From positions 62,001-126,000 of the IMG/VR virus record IMGVR_UViG_3300042905_003904: 64,000 nt of DNA; one strand, 5' to 3'. This stretch comes from a virus. Shown here piece by piece: positions 49,651 through 57,507 of the stretch (the stretch's first letter is position 1; each line of letters opens with the position of its first letter). The notes under the pieces were generated by a model. The model saw nothing but the letters and a program-made list of their open reading frames with translations, was not told the DNA's origin and did no database searches. A program made the position numbers and the translations under genes.

Positions 49651-49724
49651 TGGAATATCTGGGTTACGCTCCCAGTTCTGCGCATTGCAAGTGCACCGTG
49701 TTACCTATTAATCACTAATACCCC
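49651..49724 (-). tRNA. tRNA-Ala (UGC)
   Basis: 74 nt. Acceptor GGGGTAT/ATATTCC contains G3.U70, the alanine identity pair. A73, no CCA. D-arm GTG/CAC, loop ATTAATAGGTAA with GG. Anticodon stem GTGCA/TGCGC, loop CTTGCAA. T-stem CTGGG/CCCAG, loop AGCGTAA. Confidence 0.88.
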
Positions 49725-49742
49725 TTTACTCTATGAAATTTG

Positions 49743-49857
49743 TTTGGTGTGAAATTTTACCCGCGATTATTTTCCAGCTTTGCGATAACCCCTTAGATTA
49801 GACCCTCAGGGAAAGGCGGTTCCTTCAACATCGCAAAGGTCCTTTATAGGCACCAAA
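49743..49857 (-). ncRNA. structured RNA with 9-bp inner helix
   Basis: 115 nt. Outer helix TTTGGTG/CACCAAA, inner CTTTGCGAT/ATCGCAAAG perfect, with small hairpins inside (CCC-TGA-GGG). It lies between tRNA-Ala and another structured RNA. Confidence 0.55.
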
Positions 49858-49861
49858 TTAT

Positions 49862-49981
49862 TTTCCTGAAAGTGTTTGTGGACTGCGGGAAACTGCCTCC
49901 GCCCGACCTTTGATCACCCAAGTGGATGAGAAAGAAATTGCATCTTTCGACTCCCAGCCCCTTTCAGGAAATTGGGCAGGA
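49862..49981 (-). ncRNA. structured RNA with T-arm-like hairpin
   Basis: 120 nt. Outer helix TTTCCTGAAAG/CTTTCAGGAAA, 11 perfect pairs. Inside, GAAAGA/TCTTTC carries loop TGCAATT, identical to the T-loop of many tRNAs here, followed by TCATCC/GGGTGA with an ACTT loop and a GCGG/CCGC arm. Confidence 0.55.
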
Positions 49982-50294
49982 TTTGTTCCCATTACTTCCA
50001 GGGTCAGCTTTTAGCCTGCGGAGCTGTGCTTCTTTCGAAATCGTCTAATTTTAACACGCAGACTAGAAACTGCGAAGTCTTTGGGAGGCTTTCATAATCT
50101 GCCGGTTCACCATTCCGGACTGACGAATTATGTTTTGCTGATTACGCTTTGCGGGCTTCTCTCAGATACAATCTTTTGTTCTGGAGTGATTGAACTCCAG
50201 TATCTTTATGCGCTATTAGAGCACACTATCGAGGAGAGTAATACATTTATCCCCGTTTCTACATCTGCCCGTTTCACAGGCATACTAGAGAAAA
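49982..50294 (-). other. about 310 nt without tRNA; hairpins
   Basis: No protein gene seen. GCAG/CTGC and AGACT/AGTCT interleave near 50,060-50,085 (possible pseudoknot). AGATAC/GTATCT encloses CTGGAG/CTCCAG with loop TTCAATCA at 50,164-50,205. It is probably more structured array RNA. Confidence 0.35.
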
Positions 50295-50369
50295 TGGAGC
50301 GACATGTGGGTAACCCACCCACTTAAACCTGTTTGGAAAACAGGTGCATCAGTTTTCTGCCAATGTCGC
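50295..50369 (-). tRNA. tRNA-Gly (UCC)
   Basis: 75 nt. Acceptor GCGACAT/ATGTCGC perfect, U73 (Gly identity), CCA. D-arm GCA/TGC, loop GAAAACTGA. Anticodon stem CCTGT/ACAGG, loop TTTCCAA. T-stem GTGGG/CCCAC, loop TGGGTTA. Confidence 0.88.
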
Positions 50370-50379
50370 ATTTGAAATT

Positions 50380-50474
50380 TGGTGGCCGGACATGTTCGTC
50401 ATTATGAAGCTTACGGATGCCTGTGGCGGGGCTGGGTTATTCACCAACCCGAATACACTTTTCAGACGCCGACC
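50380..50474 (-). tRNA. class II tRNA-like element (UGA in best fold)
   Basis: 95 nt. Acceptor GGTCGG/CCGGCC, CCA encoded. Anticodon-like stem GGGTT/AACCC with loop GGTGAAT (G at 33). Long variable region. T-arm weak. It could be a divergent tRNA-Ser. Confidence 0.45.
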
Positions 50475-50490
50475 ATTATTTGAAATTCTT

Positions 50491-50545
50491 AGGGAGGAGC
50501 CCGTCTACTGCTGGAATTTTCCACGACAGTTATTTGCTCCTCCCT
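50491..50545 (-). ncRNA. 10-bp hairpin at array head
   Basis: AGGGAGGAGC/GCTCCTCCCT perfect stem enclosing ACTG/CAGT and TGGAA/TTCCA. It is the first strong structure after the upstream terminator. No U-tract, so not a terminator. Confidence 0.5.
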
Positions 50546-50718
50546 TATCATTTTAACCTACTATATTACTTAAACTTCCTCCGCAAATTGAGGTGTGCTT
50601 GCTTACACTACATAGTAGAACTACTACATCACTTACCATTCCGTTCTGGTGCCTACGTGCTGTAGGATCGCTTTTTATGTGGTTTGTAGCACCACTGAAT
50701 GCATTTTTAAATTTGCGA

Positions 50719-50746
50719 ACAAAAAACCCGACCTTTCGATCGGGTT
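50719..50746 (-). terminator. rho-independent terminator upstream of tRNA array
   Basis: On the minus strand AACCCGA/TCGGGTT (7 bp) followed by TTTTTT. Its first arm overlaps the second arm of an 18-bp inverted repeat, so the two folds exclude each other. Confidence 0.8.
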
Positions 50747-50794
50747 CTCTAAAGTCTGACTACTTCTTTACAATTTTCAGACTTTAGAGAACCC
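50742..50794 (-). promoter_or_regulatory. 18-bp inverted repeat, possible antiterminator
   Basis: GGGTTCTCTAAAGTCTGA pairs perfectly with its copy across a 17-nt loop. The first-transcribed arm ends in the TGA of the 44-aa frame. The second arm shares AACCC with the terminator stem. Confidence 0.65.
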
Positions 50795-50911
50795 TTCGGC
50801 TAACGTTGGATTAAAGAGCGCGGGTTGCTTCCCTTCAATCGACCAGCCGCGAGCATCACATCCCACTATATGGGTTTGATAACTTTTTGAACTGGAGACT
50901 ACTGCTTTCAT
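50777..50911 (-). CDS. putative 44-aa leader-type peptide
   Basis: An ATG-started 44-aa frame (MKAVVSSSKSYQ..., ending EGFSKV). Composition looks like protein. The stop codon lies in the first arm of the 18-bp repeat. No strong Shine-Dalgarno sequence. It could be a regulatory leader or a small gene that happens to end at a terminator. Confidence 0.45.
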   Translation of the reverse strand: MKAVVSSSKSYQTHIVGCDARGWSIEGKQPALFNPTLAEGFSKV

Positions 50912-50927
50912 TTACTGTTACTATTAT

Positions 50928-50996
50928 TTACCATTTAATCGGGAATTTCAACAAACTTTCTTTGAATTTGTTTTGTTCTTCAACTACTTGGCTCAT
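50928..50996 (-). CDS. possible 22-aa peptide
   Basis: A 22-aa frame (MSQVVEEQNKFKESLL...) preceded by AGAAGAAG. It lies just upstream of the 44-aa frame on the same strand. Weak evidence. Confidence 0.25.
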   Translation of the reverse strand: MSQVVEEQNKFKESLLKFPIKW

Positions 50997-51051
50997 TTAA
51001 CTTCTTCTAATATCTAGGAGTTTCAGGGAAACTGCAACGGGAATTTTAAAA

Positions 51052-51540
51052 TTAAGTGACTTTTCCACCGATTCGACCTTTTGCTGTTCGGAACCGTCCA
51101 TTTGCCGTCACCTGTTTCAAATTCTTGAAAAGAACCTGCTGCAACTCTGCAACTAGTTGATCTTTGTCTGCAATCGGCATTTTCAATTTTTCCAAGTCCG
51201 TCACTACATTTTGAACAGCGCTATTAATATATGATCGATATTTCGCTTCTTGCGACATCCGAGAAGCGCCTTCTTTTTGGGAAGTTCCTGCTTTTTGTAA
51301 TGATTGTGCTTTTTGTCCCCATTTACTTCTGGATAGATCGTGTCCAACCACTTTTCCGACGCCTGCTGCTGCTTTGTTCAAAACACTCCCAGCCGCTTGT
51401 TTGGCGCTTCCCGCAATTTGGTGCCCTGCTCCTTTTGCTGCTGCGATGGCTTGGGATCCCCGAGCTTTAAGACGGTCCCACAATCCTTCCTGAACTAATT
51501 GATAGGCTTCTTCGAGAGGTTTTTGGTCTGGCTGGATCAT
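51052..51540 (-). CDS. hypothetical Ala/Gly-rich protein
   Basis: A 162-aa protein. Residues 25-75 are Ala/Gly/Lys-rich and amphipathic (AIAAAKGAGHQIAGSAKQ), the rest basic and helical. GATAAATA lies 5 nt before the ATG, so it is late-expressed. Possibly DNA- or membrane-binding; unproven. Confidence 0.65.
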   Translation of the reverse strand: MIQPDQKPLEEAYQLVQEGLWDRLKARGSQAIAAAKGAGHQIAGSAKQAAGSVLNKAAAGVGKVVGHDLSRSKWGQKAQSLQKAGTSQKEGASRMSQEAKYRSYINSAVQNVVTDLEKLKMPIADKDQLVAELQQVLFKNLKQVTANGRFRTAKGRIGGKVT

Positions 51541-51545
51541 AAGAC

Positions 51546-51553
51546 TATTTATC
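51546..51553 (-). promoter_or_regulatory. late promoter
   Basis: GATAAATA on the minus strand, 5 nt before the ATG at 51540. Confidence 0.55.
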
Positions 51554-51564
51554 CAACCAACTAC

Positions 51565-51741
51565 CTATAAATCCAACCAGTCCAAATCAATCACAGTTTC
51601 CCTGGAATGCTTATCAACGCGGATGATCGCTGTGTGGGAATGGTTTAAAATTTCTACAACCTCTACAATCATTCCTACCTGATAAGGAACTGCTTTGTTC
51701 TTTTCATTGATCCGACCCTGCCGAAATGTGGTTTGTTTCAT
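51565..51741 (-). CDS. hypothetical protein
   Basis: A 58-aa protein starting MKQTTFRQG after TAATATG. Strand-rich (VGMIVEVVEILNHSHTAII), a likely small beta-barrel. Coupled to the zinc-ribbon gene upstream. Confidence 0.6.
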   Translation of the reverse strand: MKQTTFRQGRINEKNKAVPYQVGMIVEVVEILNHSHTAIIRVDKHSRETVIDLDWLDL

Positions 51742-51742
51742 A

Positions 51743-52135
51743 TTAACAGTCTTTGCAGAGGCCGTCTCTTGTAACCGGACCATTACCACAATTTTCACAC
51801 GGCTCTCCTATTTGCGGCTTATAGATGTCATCCAATTTGTGATGCAGCATTAAAATATAGTCTTCCACAGAACTTCCACGATTCTTTACAAATGAAGCCA
51901 TTTCTTCTGGATTATTTCGGGCATGAACGCCTTGAGCAATTTCTAAAAGGTGTTCTAAACTTTCCCTGTCTTCCGCTGATTCTTCCACCTGAGAGGCTCT
52001 TTCATCTACTTCACACTTACCACAGAACCCAGATTCATTCGCCTCGGCATCACAATTCTCACACTTTTTCTTCTTTTCTTTGGGCATTGCATCGTCCGTG
52101 GTTTCTTCGATAATATCTAAAATGCTCTTTTTCAT
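51743..52135 (-). CDS. double zinc-ribbon protein
   Basis: A 130-aa acidic protein with two similar four-Cys ribbons: CENCDAEANESGFCGKC (about residues 25-41) and CENCGNGPVTRDGLCKDC at the C-terminus. The middle is helical. It may bind nucleic acid or a protein partner. CTAAATA lies 6 nt before the ATG. Confidence 0.7.
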   Translation of the reverse strand: MKKSILDIIEETTDDAMPKEKKKKCENCDAEANESGFCGKCEVDERASQVEESAEDRESLEHLLEIAQGVHARNNPEEMASFVKNRGSSVEDYILMLHHKLDDIYKPQIGEPCENCGNGPVTRDGLCKDC

Positions 52136-52141
52136 CTATCT

Positions 52142-52148
52142 TATTTAG
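52142..52148 (-). promoter_or_regulatory. late promoter
   Basis: CTAAATA on the minus strand, 6 nt before the ATG at 52135. Divergent from the promoter at 52170. Confidence 0.55.
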
Positions 52149-52169
52149 TTTCATTTCCTGCTAATTTAC

Positions 52170-52177
52170 TATAAATA
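52170..52177 (+). promoter_or_regulatory. late promoter
   Basis: TATAAATA on the plus strand, 11 nt before the start of the ligase-like gene. Confidence 0.65.
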
Positions 52178-52188
52178 TAAGTTATACT

Positions 52189-53865
52189 ATGTATTTTGAC
52201 ACAGAAATTCGGAAACAGCACGTTCTTTTGGAATCGACCAAAAAAGAACCGCGAGCACATTTGTCCCATCTTGAGGACCTTTCTATTGAATCTGGGAAAG
52301 AAGGATTTGAAGAATTTGGGATGCATGTGGGTGAAATTTTGAAGAGGGTCGAGGGGCTGGAATCCGAACAACACATCGGAGAGAAGATTGATGGAAGTAT
52401 GTCTGTGTATTTTGGAATTGATCCTCGCCCCACTTTCAAAGGACAATTTAGTGTGGCCACCAAATCGGCGCTTTCCAAGGAACCCAAATTGATTCATTCC
52501 TTGGACGAAATTGAAGCTCTTTACCCGGATAAAAATGAAACATTCAAAACCCATTTAGCCGAAGTTTTCACCAATCTACAAAAGGCCTATGATTATAGTG
52601 GAAAGATTTATATGGGGGATTTGCTGTTTTCCAGTGGCCGACAGAAAAGAACCACAGAGATTGATGGGGTTCCATATCTTTATTTCAAACCGAATACGCT
52701 GGTTTATGCGGTGGAAGAGGATCCAAAATCTGAATTATATAATCGTCTGAAGGATGCTTCTTTGGGTATTTTTATTCATGATTCATATACCGCAGAATCT
52801 AAAGAAGGGAAATTGTCCCTAACATCTGCTGGGAAAAATATAGACGGCTTGATTCAAAAGGGAAAGGAGAATGGGGTATTTATTGAAGGTTCCCACATTG
52901 AAAATGTAAACCTAAAGGTTCCGAAGAAAACATATAATTTAATTCAACGGCTAATGAAGAAATTGGATAAGGAAAAGAATAGTATTCCCGCTGAATTTGA
53001 TGCGTATTGGGGTAGCTCACCGGCATTAGATCGGATGAAGAAATATATTAATCAGCAGATTCATCTACCAGACGGGGGCATCTTTGGTAATTCTGGCCGT
53101 AGTTTCAATGCCTATAAGATTCTAGAAGAATTCGTTCCATTCATCCGCGGCTCTTATAAAAATCACAAGAATGCAGAACTGGTGGTTTCTACCTTGAAAA
53201 AATTCGAAGAACCCTTTGTCCATCTCTTAAAGAGTTTTTACTGGATGCTACAAATCAAAAACCAACTGCTGGATTTGTTTGACCAGGTGGAATCCAAAAT
53301 TGGTAAGACCTTTATCCAACAAGAAGATGGAAGTTTTGTTCCGACAAGAGGGGAAGGCTTTGTCTTTATGCACCAAGGAAAATATGTGAAACTGGTAGAT
53401 CGGCTAAGCTTCACTAAAAACAATAAAATCTTCGGCAGATTCAACGAATCATTGAAGGTGGTATTAGAATACAACCAGGATAAAAAACTGAAAGGTTCTT
53501 ACTGTTGGATGGATAAGACTGGAAAATTTTATTATTTTGAACAAGGGGAGGAACATCATGGAGATGCTGCAATCCGAATCTTACAAGACCATTTTCCTCA
53601 GATATATAAGTCTCTCAAATTCAATCAGGATTCGGATGCCCCAATTTATGATGCCCTGTTCAATTTAGGGTTTATTCGCATAGCATCCCATGATGATAAA
53701 ACCTATCTAATTCAGTCGCCTAAACCTCCCACACCTCCTCAGCGGCGAAGTGTTATTGATTTTTGTATTGAAGCCGGATTTCAAACTATTGAATGGGATT
53801 CTTATAGTTGGACTGGAAGAGATAGCCGAATCATTTGGCAAAACGAATCTGCTGGAGTTTCCTAA
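52189..53865 (+). CDS. RNA/DNA ligase-like nucleotidyltransferase
   Basis: A 558-aa protein with EKIDGSMSVYFG (about residues 63-74), the KxDG adenylation motif of ATP-dependent ligases. Later blocks KIYMGDLLFSS and GVFIEGSHIENVNLKVPK resemble motifs III and IV/V (Glu-containing strands, then a Lys pair). Longer than T4 Rnl1 and Rnl2, and similar in kind to ligase-like proteins of large T4-type phages. The tRNA array, HAD phosphatase and CCA enzyme suggest an RNA repair role. The substrate is inferred. Confidence 0.65.
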   Translation: MYFDTEIRKQHVLLESTKKEPRAHLSHLEDLSIESGKEGFEEFGMHVGEILKRVEGLESEQHIGEKIDGSMSVYFGIDPRPTFKGQFSVATKSALSKEPKLIHSLDEIEALYPDKNETFKTHLAEVFTNLQKAYDYSGKIYMGDLLFSSGRQKRTTEIDGVPYLYFKPNTLVYAVEEDPKSELYNRLKDASLGIFIHDSYTAESKEGKLSLTSAGKNIDGLIQKGKENGVFIEGSHIENVNLKVPKKTYNLIQRLMKKLDKEKNSIPAEFDAYWGSSPALDRMKKYINQQIHLPDGGIFGNSGRSFNAYKILEEFVPFIRGSYKNHKNAELVVSTLKKFEEPFVHLLKSFYWMLQIKNQLLDLFDQVESKIGKTFIQQEDGSFVPTRGEGFVFMHQGKYVKLVDRLSFTKNNKIFGRFNESLKVVLEYNQDKKLKGSYCWMDKTGKFYYFEQGEEHHGDAAIRILQDHFPQIYKSLKFNQDSDAPIYDALFNLGFIRIASHDDKTYLIQSPKPPTPPQRRSVIDFCIEAGFQTIEWDSYSWTGRDSRIIWQNESAGVS

Positions 53866-53905
53866 GAATTTTCTATATTATTAGTCAAAATAAAACTAAT
53901 AATAT

Positions 53906-54589
53906 ATGGGCGGCAATATTTGGTCCACAGAGACTCGCAGAGTAACTAAACAAGAAGCACTAATCACCATTGAGTGGTTGCAATACCTTGTGGGTATTCC
54001 TCTAAAGGATAATATGCTGGGTTCTACGGGATTGGTAGAGACTTCCGGGGATATTGATTTGGGTGTAGAACTTCGTAATATTTCCAAAGTAGTATTGAGG
54101 GAAAAGTTAGAGAAGTGGATTTATCTAGCACATCCAAAAGCCGATCTTAAACATTGGTTAAAAAATAGTGGTATCAATTTGCATTTTAAAACACCTATTT
54201 GTGGAGCCCGGTGGAATGGTTTTGTCCAGACCGACTTTATGTTTGGGGATGATTTGGAATGGATGAAATTTGCATATCGAGCCAATATTCCAGAAGGTTC
54301 TCCCTATAAAGGATTTCATCGGCATATTCTGATGTCTAGTATTATCAAAGCCATTAACCCTGAATGGAAATGGAATCAGAACATTGGAATAGTTCGCAGG
54401 GCGAAACCAGTTGATACTATCATTACCACCAACCCAGAAGGCATTGCCCTGCTTCTTCTAGGGCCTGGTGCAAAAGTGTCTGATTTGGACAACGTAGAGT
54501 CTATTATGAAGGCGCTTGAAAATGATCCAATCCGAGACCTAAAAGTTAAAGACTTTGTAGATAACATTGCTAAACACCCATTGAAATGA
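53906..54589 (+). CDS. polymerase-beta-type nucleotidyltransferase
   Basis: A 227-aa protein. GSTGLVETSGDIDLGVEL (about residues 39-56) has the GS...D-x-D pattern of the nucleotidyltransferase superfamily, with a third acidic residue probably in FVQTDFMFGDDL. It overlaps the next gene by 4 nt. The substrate is unknown; nucleotide transfer to RNA, protein or a small molecule is possible. Confidence 0.65.
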   Translation: MGGNIWSTETRRVTKQEALITIEWLQYLVGIPLKDNMLGSTGLVETSGDIDLGVELRNISKVVLREKLEKWIYLAHPKADLKHWLKNSGINLHFKTPICGARWNGFVQTDFMFGDDLEWMKFAYRANIPEGSPYKGFHRHILMSSIIKAINPEWKWNQNIGIVRRAKPVDTIITTNPEGIALLLLGPGAKVSDLDNVESIMKALENDPIRDLKVKDFVDNIAKHPLK

Positions 54590-55176
54590 ATACTAAGACT
54601 TTTGGATTATTTCCTGGATCCTTTAAGCCTCCGCACAAGGGACATTTTAATGCCATTAAAGAAGCGGCCTTGTCCATGGATGGTTGGCTGTTTGTAATTA
54701 TTTCCCCCAAGCCTCGTATTGATAGTGTTAGTGGACAATCATCTACTTTAGAAGATGCTTTAACTGTGTGGGAAATCTATCGAGAACATCTCCCCAAAAA
54801 TGTGCAAATTATGACCGCGAAGTATTCTCCGGTTACTACGGTATACCAAACCATTTCCCGTTTGGTAGATGATACATTAAGCATTGAAGAGTCCGCCGAA
54901 CTTATAACCGAACAAATTCGATCCAATTCCAAACAAACAGCAATCGTGTTTGCATCAGACGATGATTTGGAGCGGTTTGGTCGATTGAAATCTACCCCAC
55001 AAATATCAATTGTCGTTAATCCCGTGGAAGCCTTTAATTTTGGTGATGTCAAAATTAGCTCCAGTAATTTGCGGCACTTAATTGCAACCAAGCACGCTCA
55101 TGAGGTTCTTAAATTTATGCCAGAAGAACTTTCTATAAAACAAAGAAAACAAATTCTTAGTATTTGGCTTAACTGA
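54586..55176 (+). CDS. cytidylyltransferase-like (NMNAT-type) protein
   Basis: A 196-aa protein. GLFPGSFKPPHKGHFNAI (residues about 7-24) is the HxGH nucleotide-binding motif, and KISSSNLRHL (about 165) the second ISSSxxR motif. This fold transfers a nucleotide to a phosphate, e.g. making NAD. It is coupled by ATGA to the nucleotidyltransferase upstream. It may serve NAD synthesis or supply a cofactor for ligation. Confidence 0.8.
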   Translation: MNTKTFGLFPGSFKPPHKGHFNAIKEAALSMDGWLFVIISPKPRIDSVSGQSSTLEDALTVWEIYREHLPKNVQIMTAKYSPVTTVYQTISRLVDDTLSIEESAELITEQIRSNSKQTAIVFASDDDLERFGRLKSTPQISIVVNPVEAFNFGDVKISSSNLRHLIATKHAHEVLKFMPEELSIKQRKQILSIWLN

Positions 55177-56425
55177 AATCCGCCATCGCAACTCTTTTAG
55201 TTAAGTCGAAATATTGTTGGACAATTTGTTTATTAGCCATAGCTCCTTCTTGGGTGTTTGGGTCTTTGGTGGGTAATCCTAAATTTCTCAAAGCTAAATA
55301 AACTTTCATAGGATTGACTGCTAGAAGAGGGCCGAAGATATAATTCCAATCAGCAAAAAAAGCTGACAGTCGTCGGACATTTTGTCTTTCTTGTGGTTCT
55401 ATTAGTCGTTCTTGGCCAGATTTGGTATTGTCTAAGATTTGTTTGACTGTGCTCAAAAACACCGGAACAGTAATGCCGTTACGTTTTAATATCTGCAATA
55501 CCTCGATACCACCACCAACTTCACTAGTTAGATGGGTGGGGGTTAAATTATGATCTCTATCGGTTAAAGTTTCTGTAAATTGTTTACCCCTCAATAGCAC
55601 CTCGTAAAGGTTTTGTTTGGCTGGCGTTCGTTGTCTTAATTGTTGTCTTAATTCTTGTGGGGTGTCCTGCCTTAAAACCTTTAGGTATTCTTTAACTGAT
55701 TTGGAGATAGGATTCAAATCGTAAACGGACTTAGAATAACGCTTTAAGTCTACCCAGTAAAACAACCAACGTTCATCATACCCTTTAAATTTATCTAGAA
55801 CGGAATTGGTATTATGCGCCAGATCCACAAAGTGATCCAAAGCTTTATAGAAGGGGGTAAAGATTTTCTGGTTCAGAGCTTTGCCGATTTTTAAGACGGC
55901 TTTGGTGATATCAGCCCATGCCTCGCCGCCATAATCCGGTTGCCAGCTCAGGCGTTCGAATGCAGCGATCATAACCTCCAAAGTTAAATTAGAACCTTGC
56001 TGTTTGAATATTTTTTGAGTGTTGATAAAATTAACAGGTTCCTTTTCTGTCCAAGCATTTACCAAGAAATTGTTCAAGGATCTCCATAAAACTCGCATTG
56101 TCCTGGCGTTTTTAATATGTAGAACAGATAACAATCTATCCATATCATTTTTATCTGAATGAGAATGCCCAAAATCAGCAGTTGTCATAATTTGAAATTC
56201 GTCAGTTTCCATTATATGCAGAAATTCTCGGGTTAAAATGTCTAGAATTTCCGGCCATGCTTCGGTTTGAAACCGCCGCAAAATATCATCCGCCGTAATT
56301 TTTTGCAGTCTTTGCCCGTATTCTTCAGTTGTATTAGGTGCCGAGGCCATCGCATAAATATCATTTAACAAGGTGTGGTTTAGGTCTTCTTGGAGAATGA
56401 AGGTTTGAAGAGAGGGGATTTTCAT
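55169..56425 (-). CDS. hypothetical protein
   Basis: A 418-aa, largely helical protein rich in Leu, Thr and Gln (QELRQQLRQRTPAKQNLYEV). Its 3' end overlaps the cytidylyltransferase gene by 8 nt. No family recognised. Coupled by ATGA to the gene upstream. Confidence 0.6.
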   Translation of the reverse strand: MKIPSLQTFILQEDLNHTLLNDIYAMASAPNTTEEYGQRLQKITADDILRRFQTEAWPEILDILTREFLHIMETDEFQIMTTADFGHSHSDKNDMDRLLSVLHIKNARTMRVLWRSLNNFLVNAWTEKEPVNFINTQKIFKQQGSNLTLEVMIAAFERLSWQPDYGGEAWADITKAVLKIGKALNQKIFTPFYKALDHFVDLAHNTNSVLDKFKGYDERWLFYWVDLKRYSKSVYDLNPISKSVKEYLKVLRQDTPQELRQQLRQRTPAKQNLYEVLLRGKQFTETLTDRDHNLTPTHLTSEVGGGIEVLQILKRNGITVPVFLSTVKQILDNTKSGQERLIEPQERQNVRRLSAFFADWNYIFGPLLAVNPMKVYLALRNLGLPTKDPNTQEGAMANKQIVQQYFDLTKRVAMADFS

Positions 56426-57495
56426 TTTTTAAGTAATTTAAATTCGGTTGGAATTACATATCCTTTAGTATTACGGATTTCGGCCCGAATTTTAGTAGGA
56501 TTGGGTTCATGGATATTTATCGCCATATCTACACTACACTGCTTACTCTTTTCCTTTTCGGTGTGATAATACGGATAGCTAATTTGTGTAACTCCTACAT
56601 TAGGAACATATTCCGTCAATTTGGACAGAGTGGTTAAATCGATAATTTGATACTCAGATTTTCGCTGTTCTCGGATATACCAATAACCATATCCAAAACC
56701 AGACCGCAAATAGGTTAATACTTGTTCTGGGTTAATTTGGGGAAATAGATTTACCTCTTTAGCATAATAGGTCTTTTGTTGATAAGCATTGCATCCATTG
56801 GCTATCTTTTGTTTATCTATTCCAAAGGCATAAAAAATACCGTCTACCGAAGACGGCTGTGGGATAATGAAGTTATTCTCCATTCTAAATGCTTTACCTA
56901 TCCCATTATTGGAGAATGTAGACCCTTCTACGTTTTTCAAACTAAGATAAACCGTTTCTCCATTTAATAATGTTAAAGAAAGATCGGCTATAATAGAGCC
57001 CACATTCTCTAAAGACAAACTAAGATTCCTTTTAGGCGGATATAGGTTGGGTTTCTTTACTTCTATCGGCAGCAGGGGATGATTTAATTCTAAGCTAACC
57101 GCTTGAAATTTGGCTAAACTAATTAAGATGGGATTCGACCCAATGGTTTTAGAAAGAATATCTTGTTTGATATGGTCTTCCGTTTTAAGTTCAAAATGGT
57201 GTCCCGCATTACCACACCCAGCAAACACTAACTTATAATCCCCAAAAGTAGTAATATCCTTTACCCTATAAGTTAGAAATTTAGAAGACGCAGATTCTTG
57301 TTCTTTTGGGGGCAAAACTACTAAGATTTCGCATTGGGCTCTGGAAAGGATATTAAAAATATCCAGCTCCTTATCTTTATAGTTCGTCTTATTAAACCGC
57401 AGTGCTCCTTTTTTAACAGCACCAAATTTAAGTTTTCCTTGAGACCCTTCTATAATCCTTTGAACTATAGCTTGAAACTTGAGAGGAACTCTCAT
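56422..57495 (-). CDS. hypothetical protein
   Basis: A 357-aa protein with a strand-rich C-terminal half (SLSLENVGSIIADLSLTLL). The N-terminus is basic. It overlaps its neighbour by 4 nt, so they may work together. No family recognised. Confidence 0.6.
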   Translation of the reverse strand: MRVPLKFQAIVQRIIEGSQGKLKFGAVKKGALRFNKTNYKDKELDIFNILSRAQCEILVVLPPKEQESASSKFLTYRVKDITTFGDYKLVFAGCGNAGHHFELKTEDHIKQDILSKTIGSNPILISLAKFQAVSLELNHPLLPIEVKKPNLYPPKRNLSLSLENVGSIIADLSLTLLNGETVYLSLKNVEGSTFSNNGIGKAFRMENNFIIPQPSSVDGIFYAFGIDKQKIANGCNAYQQKTYYAKEVNLFPQINPEQVLTYLRSGFGYGYWYIREQRKSEYQIIDLTTLSKLTEYVPNVGVTQISYPYYHTEKEKSKQCSVDMAINIHEPNPTKIRAEIRNTKGYVIPTEFKLLKK

Positions 57496-57507
57496 TCATC
57501 GGAAAAC

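Noticed and set aside
41987-50474. CRISPR array
   Set aside because: The regular spacing and short common spacers resemble one at first sight, but the repeated units are tRNA folds of varied sequence and the common parts are only 7-10 nt.
41987-50474. Stop-codon suppressor tRNA
   Set aside because: No loop with CUA, UUA or UCA anticodon was found, and large genes end normally at TAA, TGA and TAG.
47561-50665. Several 60-100 codon reading frames across the tRNA array on both strands
   Set aside because: They run through well-formed tRNA cloverleaves and show no domain, promoter or coupling. They are open by chance.
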